Source: Phallusia fumigata
Lineage: Eukaryota > Chordata > Ascidiacea > Phlebobranchia > Ascidiidae
DNA: 22,003 bases
Assembly: GCA_008931825.1 (NCBI GenBank)
Contig: QXVZ01031518.1
Location: 1-22,003, forward strand
Direction: 5' to 3'
Shown: positions 1 to 9,100 of the stretch, piece after piece
Layout of the letters: each line of letters opens with the position of its first letter
How positions within the stretch are numbered: position 1 is the stretch's first letter
Notes under the pieces: generated by a model
What the model saw: the letters and a program-made list of their open reading frames with translations, nothing else
Databases searched by the model: none
What the model was told of the DNA's origin: nothing
Program-made: the position numbers and the translations under genes

Positions 1-26
1 TTTTTTTATGGTTTTGTGTTGGTCAG

Positions 27-137
27 CCTGAAAAAGCTATTGAAGTGTACGAGCAGGCCTTTAAGAAAAATCCCAAGGATGGAGCTCTTGCCAGTAAAAT
101 TGGCCAGGCTTTGATCAAGACGCACGACTACAAAAAG
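27..137 (+). CDS. TTC21B: TTC21B exon A (fragment residues 1-37)
   Basis: This exon encodes one TPR helix pair beginning [12 protein letters not shown] and ending THDYKK. The acceptor is the ag at 25-26 after a T-rich tract. The donor at 138 (GTAGTA) keeps phase 0 with the next exon, giving the expected KKAISYYE. Two other donors sit 3 and 8 bases downstream (see findings). Confidence 0.85.
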
Positions 138-3100
138 GTAGTAAGGTGAGCAATAAATTTGGATACACATGCAAACAATCAGTTTTATTTTGCAGGCTAT
201 CTCGTATTATGAGTCTTCATTGAAAAGTGGCCAGGGAAATTATTTACGTCTGGAACTGGCTGACTTCCTTTTGAAAATTAAAAATTATGGAAAAGCCAAA
301 AGAGTTCTTCAACAGGTGTGTTGTTCGCTAACTCTCATTTTGAATCAAATGAGTTTTGACAAATATAGTTATTTACAAAATTCATTTAAAAAGTTTTTTC
401 ACTCTTTATTTCTCTGTGCATTAATTCCTTCTCAATGCAATTAGATCCAAATGCAGTTGAACATAAAACATAGATGACAACAGTTTCATCACTTGCTAAC
501 ATTTTAGGCTGCAGAGGTTGAAGATCAGGGCAGTGAACTTGAAGTGATGTTGAATGAAACAAAGAGGTTGTTACTTTTTGCCACTCTCAGCAAGGAAACT
601 GGTGAACATGACGATGAACTTCTGGCGCTTACCAAAGCAAGGGAAACCCAAGTAAGATGTGAAGTCAAATTGAACCATGTAATATCATAGACAGAAATTT
701 CACTATTTTAGATGTCTACGAGTTCACTTTATCTTGTTTACTGTACCATGTTATACTATATAGGGGCCCCTGTAGTATTTGCGTTTTTTTGTTTATTTTT
801 CTGCCCTTCAGCTTGTCCATCCACTTTTGCAATAAAGATTTGAAACTTTTACACCTTGTATATGTGATCACGATCAATAGCCCTAGTTGTTACCCTTTAA
901 AGCTTGTGCTTTTGTGGTGTTATTGTTACAGAAAGGGAAAGTTAACTTGTCTCAGATTTTGTCACTAGCTTGATGAACACAAAGCTCTAGTGCAGTGAGG
1001 GTCCATGGATCGATATGATTATTTTATAAAATGCTAAGGTGTATGTGGGGCCCAATGTTAAATAATGTAGTGAATATATATCCTTTTCAATTAGGTAGTT
1101 GTGTTTGTGGAATTTTTAATGTGTATGATGCAAGTTGCTACCAGGTAATTTTATCAAAAAATATTGCTCCTTTAATGCTCACGCAAGGGTAAGATTCGAC
1201 GCCTATTCAGGTCGTCTTCCACAAATTATACGCTTTAGCAGTCCATCGGATTTTTCCACCGGATTGCACCCCTAAGTATCCACCTGCTATATGAATAATT
1301 AACATTGGCCACCTGTTTGCAGGCAAAAGTATTGAAACGCGTGCAATTGGAGCAGCCAGATGTCGCTGNCAAAAGTATTGAAACGCGTGCAATTGGAACA
1401 GCCAGATGTCGCTGTAGAGCAGAAACGCCTGGCGTCTGACATTTGTTGCAAGCTGGCTAATCACGCTCGCACACATGACAACGACATTCAACAGGCGATT
1501 AAGTACCACAAGGAGGCGCTCATCTACTTTGAAGACGACACCAATGTAAATATTGTGCTTTATTGTTGATGTCCTGTTGAAAGTGTATTGTAAGTTCAGA
1601 AAGAGGTAGTGGACGCCAATTGTGAAGTGATTTTAATGTTTTATTACCATAAAGGCGCCACGCTTTAGGTCAAAACCCGTGTGATTACCCACATAGTTAC
1701 GATCTAAAAGAGGCTGCTAATTCGTACAGTTATTTTTTGCCAAACTGTTTCTACAAAAGCTTTTTTAACCCACTTAGCATTTTAGATTGTTGGTAAAATG
1801 ACGAACGCTGCGCAACATGCAAAATACGTTTTATTAACTCATGATTATTTAATTTTAACGAGTGCCAATTTTGCAATGAATCAGAGTTATTTATTACTTT
1901 AGTTCTTGTCTGTACCATAATCCTGTCTTACGACAGCAGACAAATTTATTCATAGCTTTGCAATATTTTGTGTCAACTTATGCATACAAACCGTCTGTTC
2001 CGTCCAGGCAACAGTAACTTTCCGACAGTAACTAATACCGAGCAAGGCGTTTTATAAACTCAAATAGATCAGAAATTATGTAATTAGTAGTGTGTATTTG
2101 TAAACAACGATAACGGCATGACATTTTACCAAACCAGCTTAATCGTGTCATTTGTAAAATTCTAGTGCGCAACGCAAATTGTGCGCGTTTCGTAAGAATT
2201 GCACAAACTGACTTCGGATTGCGACAGCATAAAAAATATAGTAAGCGTTTGGGAAACATGCCATGTCTCGGCAACACAATGACGTAACTGGGTGTTGCGG
2301 AAATATCTGCTTTGGATTAGTCATTGAAATGTTGGCCACTAAAAAGCACAGCTTTTTAACTTTACTTTCCTTTGAGATGTTGGATTNCACTATTTTAGAT
2401 GTCTACGAGTTCACTTTATCTTGTTTACTGTACCATGTTATACTATATAGGGGCCCCTGTAGTATTTGCATTTTTTTGTTTATTTTTCAGCCCTGCAGCT
2501 TGTCCATCCACTTTTGCAATAAAGATTTGAAACTTTTACACCTTATATATGTGATCACGATTAATAGCCCTAGTTATTACCCTTTAATGCTTGTGCTTTT
2601 GTGGTGTTATTGTTACAGAAAGGGAAAGTTGACTTGTCTCAGATTTTGTCACTAGCTTGATGAACACAAAGCTCTAGTGCAGTGAGGGTCCATGGACCGA
2701 TATGATTATTTTATAAAATGCTAAGGTTTATATGGGGCCCAATGTTAAATAATATAGTGAATATATATCCTTTTCAATTAGGTAGTTGTGTTTGTGGAAT
2801 TTTTAATGTGTATGATGCAAGTTGCTACCAGGTAATTTTATCAAAAAATATTGCTCCTTTAATGCTCACGCAAGGGTAAGATTCGACGCCTATTCAGGTC
2901 GTCTTCCACAAATTATACGCTTTAGCAGTCCATCGGATTTTTCCACCGGATCGCACCCCTAAGTATCCACCTGCCATATGAATAATTAACATTGGCCACC
3001 TGTTTGCAGGCAAAAGTATTGAAACGCGTGCAATTGGAACAGCCAGATGTCGCTGTAGAGCAGAAACGCCTGGCGTCTGACATTTGTTGCAAGCTGGCTA

Positions 3101-6100
3101 ATCACGCTCGCACACATGACAACGACATTCAACAGGCGATTAAGTACCACAAGGAGGCGCTCATCTACTTTGAAGACGACACCAATGTAAATATTGTGCT
3201 TTATTGTTGATGTCCTGTTGAAAGTGTATTGTAAGTTCAGAAAGAGGTAGTGGACGCCAATTGTGAAGTGATTTTAATGTTTTATTACCATAAAGGCGCC
3301 ACGCTTTAGGTCAAAACCCGTGTGATTACCCACATAGTTACGATCTAAAAGAGGCTGCTAATTCGTACAGTTATTTTTTGCCAAACTGTTTCTACAAAAG
3401 CTTTTTTAACCCACTTAGCATTTTAGATTGTTGGTAAAATGACGAACGCTGCGCAACATGCAAAATACGTTTTATTAACTCATGATTATTTAATTTTAAC
3501 GAGTGCCAATTTTGCAATGAATCAGAGTTATTTATTACTTTAGTTCTTGTCTGTACCATAATCCTGTCTTACGACAGCAGACAAATTTATTCATAGCTTT
3601 GCAATATTTTGTGTCAACTTATGCATACAAACCGTCTGTTCCGTCCAGGCAACAGTAACTTTCCGACAGTAACTAATACCGAGCAAGGCGTTTTATAAAC
3701 TCAAATAGATCAGAAATTATGTAATTAGTAGTGTGTATTTGTAAACAACGATAACGGCATGACATTTTACCAAACCAGCTTAATCGTGTCATTTGTAAAA
3801 TTCTAGTGCGCAACGCAAATTGTGCGCGTTTCGTAAGAATTGCACAAACTGACTTCGGATTGCGACAGCATAAAAAATATAGTAAGCGTTTGGGAAACAT
3901 GCCATGTCTCGTCAACACAATGACGTAACTGGGTGTTGCGGAAATATCTGCTTTGGATTAGTCATTGAAATGTTGGCCACTAAAAAGCACAGCTTTTTAA
4001 CTTTACTTTCCTTTGAGATGTTGGATTTAATCAAGCTTGATGTTTGTTCACAGAACAAACGTTTCACACATGATTCCCTTGCAGTTAATTTTTTGTGTAA
4101 TCTTAAGAGTTCTGCTATTAAAATTGAAAATCTTCCTTCGTACAAGAGCTTTTTGTTGAGAGGAGCAAAAACGCATGACTCTGCACAGTTTTGTGACGTC
4201 ATATTTTTGTACCACCGTGACGTCATAGGTGTTTTTTTACGTCATAGGTGATGTTGGAGCTTGCTCGCCTTTATCTGCAGACGGGTGATCTGGACGCATG
4301 TCAGCAATATTGTATGCAAGCACTTCGTCTCTCGGCTGACGGCAACGACCAAGCAAGCATGGTGGGTGGCCTAAACACGTTTTTACAAGTTTAAAATGGC
4401 ATTGGGATTACGAGGATTTAGCATACATTACCGGAAAATCGCAGAAATTACATTTCTGCTCCCAAATTTGGAAACGGAAACACTGTTATATCGTTGACTA
4501 TTGAATCTTTTAATGTGTTGTTAAGATAAATAATGTGGTGATTCGGTAAATGCATTTTTTCGATTTGCATGCGCTTATTTTAAATGCATTAGCGCTGTTG
4601 TATTACGCAGTTTAACAGAAACTTGTGGCTTGTAGATGATGGCAGACGTGATGTTCAGCAAGAAAGAATACGAAGACGCGATTTACCATTATCAAAAGCT
4701 ACTGGAGGTTCGACCCGACCATTACGAGGTGATTAAAATCAAAATAAAACATTTGCTGTAAAACCAGATGATTTGAGCCTCACAGGGAATATGTCATTTG
4801 AATCTATTTAGACCGAAAACGCCTTTATATCACATAAATCAATTGTTGTCAGCATGAGTCAGCAGTTTCTGACCATACTTACGTACTTTGTTGCAGCAAG
4901 CTTAGTTTTTGCTCATACGGGACGCGTTAATTTAAAACTGACCAAAATGGAAAAAGCTGACGAAATTTATTTTGGACTCAATATCGTTGCGTATCTCGCT
5001 TTACGCCCGCTTACTAAGTTTTGCTATTTACTGCGAGACATTTGGGTCATTTTGTAAACGCCATGTGATCGTGATGAGATTGTTGACGATGATCGCAGCG
5101 CGTCTCTTTTGCATGAACGGGTGTCAACTCTATCTTTTCTGTGTGTTGATATAAATTATGCTTACTTTTAAACAGGGTCACATGGGTTTTTCCTAACATG
5201 CAGTTCGCCATTGCTGAGTTCATTACTGGACAAACTATATAGAAACTTTAGATTCGGTTATTGCAAGTCACGAATTGTGACGACATCGAGGCCAATCTAA
5301 TACCGTCAGATGTGGGCATTGTGATGTCATTTTTTTAACTTGCACGAACTGAAATTAACCAGCAATGAGGTCACAGCTACTACTTAATACTAAATGCTTA
5401 CAGTAACAAAAACCTGACTTGATTTCAGGCAAAATTCTCCTCGTATCCACAGTATGTATGAGTATTTTTTTTTCGATACTCAGAAATCAGAGTTTTTTAA
5501 CCTTGTTGAAAAAATTCTGTTTATCACACAATGTGTATTTTTTGCGCAGTCTGCATGCAGTTGATTTTGCATGTAGTTTTTGTGCAGAACACAAAAAAAC
5601 ATCAACAAATTTCAGTAACCAAACAACATTTTAACTCGAACGCTTTGCATGCTGCGAAAGTCCGATTTCGCGCTCAAATTTGAACGACCCAATGCAGGCA
5701 TTATTTAAATGGTTGCTATAGTTAAGGCATTCTTGGAATGAAATCAACAACAAAAAGGCAAACCGACCTCTTGGTGACATAACCAGCTGTACAAACCGCT
5801 GTTAACGGATTCCCGATGCCAAACCTCGAAAGCCAACTCCTCTTGTGTTCTGACGTTAATAGCGCTCTTTCCCTTATCCAGGAAATAATGTTGACTCTCG
5901 ACATTGGGGCGTTTCCTCGGTATCCTGACGTGATTGGTTGTTTTTTGTAGGCGTTGGCTCGCTTAATTGGGCTCCTACGCCGCGGAGGCCAACTGAAAGA
6001 AGTTCCACAATTTCTTGACCTTGCTGAGCAGAAAGCGGGGGAAGGGAGGGCTGCAATGGATGCCGGCTTCCAGTACTGCAAGGGTCTATATAACTGGTAA

Positions 6101-9100
6101 AGCATTTTACACTACAACTTGCAACGTTTGATAACGTTGTGGGTCGTAGCCGTCATTTGAATTTTTATAAATTTCTCGGGTTGTGGCTGCTAAAACGTGG
6201 CATGTTATTTTCTAGCATTTCAGAAACTGTTGTGCTTAAAACAGCTTGCTTCAGCGTCTTCAGTTTCCAATGTTGAATGGCTTTTAATACAGATTGCAGC
6301 CGAAATCAGAATCGTTAACCCCAAAGCGCATTGTAAAACAATACGTCTTTTTATTCAATATTGTCTGTCGAATCATGATTTTTTTGCATTAAACCTCGTT
6401 TCGAACAGGTTTTTCATGTATTTTGTGTGGTTTCTCTATACCTGTCCGACAGTTTACTGTAAAATCGTGTTAAAAATCGTACAGAAGCTATAAATGCAAC
6501 AGGCGTTGGCATATACNATTTCTCGGGTTGTGGCTGCTAAAACGTGGCTTGTTATTTTCTAGCATTTCAGAAACTGTTGTCCTTAAAACAGCTTGCTTCA
6601 GCGTCTTCAGTTTCCGACGTTGAATGGCTTTTTAATACAGATTGCAGCCGAAATCAGAATCGTTAACCCCAAAGCGCATTGTAAGACAATACGTCTTTTT
6701 TATTCAATATTGTCTGTTGAATCATGATTTTTTTGCGCATTAAACCTCATTTCAGACAGGTTTTTCATGTATTTTGTGTGATTTCTCTATACCTGTCCGA
6801 CAGTTTACTGTAAAATCGTGTTGAAAATCGTACAGAAGATATAAATGCAACAGGCGTTGGCATATACATGCTATTTAACCACATATTACGCAGAAAAAAA
6901 TTGAAGTCGCTTATTCAGATTGTGTCCCCGTTTCGCTTGTCATTAAGACTGCGTCAAAACCCACAGTACGTAATTATTAATTACCGCAAAGCATTATTCC
7001 CACGCATTTCCCTAGCGCTGTGGCGGATGTGTGCAATACACCGCAGTGGGTCGGAGGCAGTTTGACGACGTTTCGCTTAGCGCTTAATTGATAAACACAT
7101 GAATCAATAAGTATCATAGGCCAGGAAATCCCCCTGCGCTCGGTTTTTGTGCTCTCGTTGCTTTAGAGCTAAAGCTGCTGTTTTGACACCTGCCCCATCT
7201 TTGGGCAACCAACTCTCATACCACGCTATCAAATGTGATTTCACTTTAGGTATTGTGGCAAGGCACCTGAAGCACTGCAGCTCTTCAACCGCGCTCGATG
7301 TGATAATGAGTGGTCCGAAAAGGCGTTGGAAAACATGATTCGCATCTGCCTTAATCCGGACCAACAGACGCTAGGTGGCGAAGTTTTCGAAAGTCTTAAC
7401 GAGAGGTAATCTGCTTGTGATATGAGGGTACGTGATGTTTTGCATAATACCTAATCATAATATATTTACAATCAATAGAAACTTCGAGAAACTTACCAAA
7501 CACCTTGTATTGGTCATGGTAGTGAGAACTGAATAGGTTCTCGTTGAACTAGGTTCTATGGCTTGAAATGATTCCACCTCATTAACTACGTCATCTGTGT
7601 GACATCACAATTAGCCGAGCACAACGTGCAGCCAGGCCAGGTGCTCGGTCAAACAGCACTGCCCACAAAGAATTCCTCACAGCCCTAAATAGCCGTAAAA
7701 CAACAAGCAGCGGATTAAGTAGGTTGGCCATTGAACTAGCGAGTCGCAGACCCAGGTGCGTGGCACGCCATCCAATCATTAATCTTCGACAAGGGGCGGC
7801 CACCGGTTCCTTTACTCATTGTCCACGCACTCGCCAACTGGCCGTACACAACCGACGTGCCCTTCGCTGTTTCATCAGTTCTGAACCGTGAATTTTCATT
7901 TGGCAGCGCGTCGGATAAACACAGCTCGGCCAACGACAACGCGCTCTCCACCGCCGAGCGTCTGGTGAAGGAATTTAAATCAGCGGACCCTTTCAAGGTA
8001 CAAGTGCTGGAGAGCATGGTGCTCGTTTCGACCAAGCACAAACCCAACGCCGAACGTGCGCTGGCGAGCTTCGTCGAAGTGTCACAGAAAAAGGTGGGTT
8101 TTTTTTTTAATTTGTTTGCGGCGCTCTCGACCTACATTCCTGTGTGTGGAAATACACTTGCTGATGCAGCTGTTGTTTTGTTTGCGGCGGTTAACTGATG
8201 GACATACACAATACTTTTGTCTTGTAGGAAGTCTTTAGCGTGGCCAAACTAAACCTGTGATATCTATGATTGAATTTACTTTGCCGATTTTTACTTTGAC
8301 AAAGTCTTCATCCACTTCAATAAAGTTCGACTTCAATAAATGCCATTTTGCTTTCGTTTAGTAAAGTGGGTTCTAACCTATACCCCAAAAAGCCTTGTTG
8401 CACAATCAGGATTATTTATTTATTCGCCAAGGACAACGGCACGTTGTTGCGTTTTCGCGCCTTTTATGGTACTCGTTGCCGTAACGACGAAATCTTGGTA
8501 TACTTGGCTTCAAAAACACATGTACATTGTATACATGTGGCACGCCAATAAAAACTCAGAAAAATAAGTAAAAACGGGTAAAAATGATTCGTGTCCATTT
8601 TTACCTCTGTCTGTAATCGTTTTACATGTCGTTCCACCTACAGTCGCTTGCTCGTTGGATTCGAATTAGGTAAAATGGCGCCCGTCTGAGTGATAACGAT
8701 CCATGTTCATCTGCATACACATGATAACACGCCCCCATGTAGACGCATTTACTTGTGCACTATACGCCCAACATCCCACAACAACAAGACGCATATTGGC
8801 ACTCCTTGTATGCCAGACACTGCTGTTTCTAGGAAACTGGTACAAACACACGTTAAAGGTCACATGCTAACATGCAGAGCTATGCCATGTCTAGTCCTGA
8901 ACGTGTCTCGTTGGTTAATATTTCTATTTGCAAACGCCACAGACGGCATGGTGACATTCACGTTGCCACAGCCAACACAGTGACTGAGAATTAGTTTACG
9001 TGTAATGTCCAGGATTTGCTTGCGTGCGTGTGGGAAGGTCAACTCTTAACATGTAGGGCGGCTTACTTGGAGATTAAATTACTTTTTTGAATTTAACGTA

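Larger units (their letters stand above)
6097..7249 (+). other. TTC21B: Intron G-H of TTC21B, inflated by an assembly overlap
   Basis: The intron as shown contains the same roughly 350 bases twice around the n at 6517, so its true length is probably about 0.8 kb. No coding sequence is supported; the ORFs at 6197-6493 and 6868-7065 have no family resemblance that I recognise. Confidence 0.78.

Noticed and set aside
2032-2390. Minus-strand ORFs beginning [11 protein letters not shown] and the plus ORF MSRQHND, present in two copies
   Set aside because: The duplication is the assembly overlap, not selection on a coding sequence. They lie in an intron and have no recognisable motif.
1323-3186. 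True tandem duplication of a TTC21B exon
   Set aside because: Breaks coincide exactly with n bases, extra copies lack splice sites, and the similarity covers intron sequence to the contig ends.
4854-5057. 67-codon ORF with a secretory-signal-like start ([20 protein letters not shown])
   Set aside because: It lies inside a TTC21B intron, has no family match beyond the hydrophobic start, and no promoter, splice or polyadenylation context. AT-rich DNA gives such hydrophobic runs often.
5073-5160. C/D-box snoRNA candidate starting with GTGATGA
   Set aside because: No CTGA box at the right distance and no terminal stem.
8652-8672. Possible tRNA B-box (ggattcgaatta)
   Set aside because: It does not complete the B-box consensus and no A-box or cloverleaf can be folded upstream.
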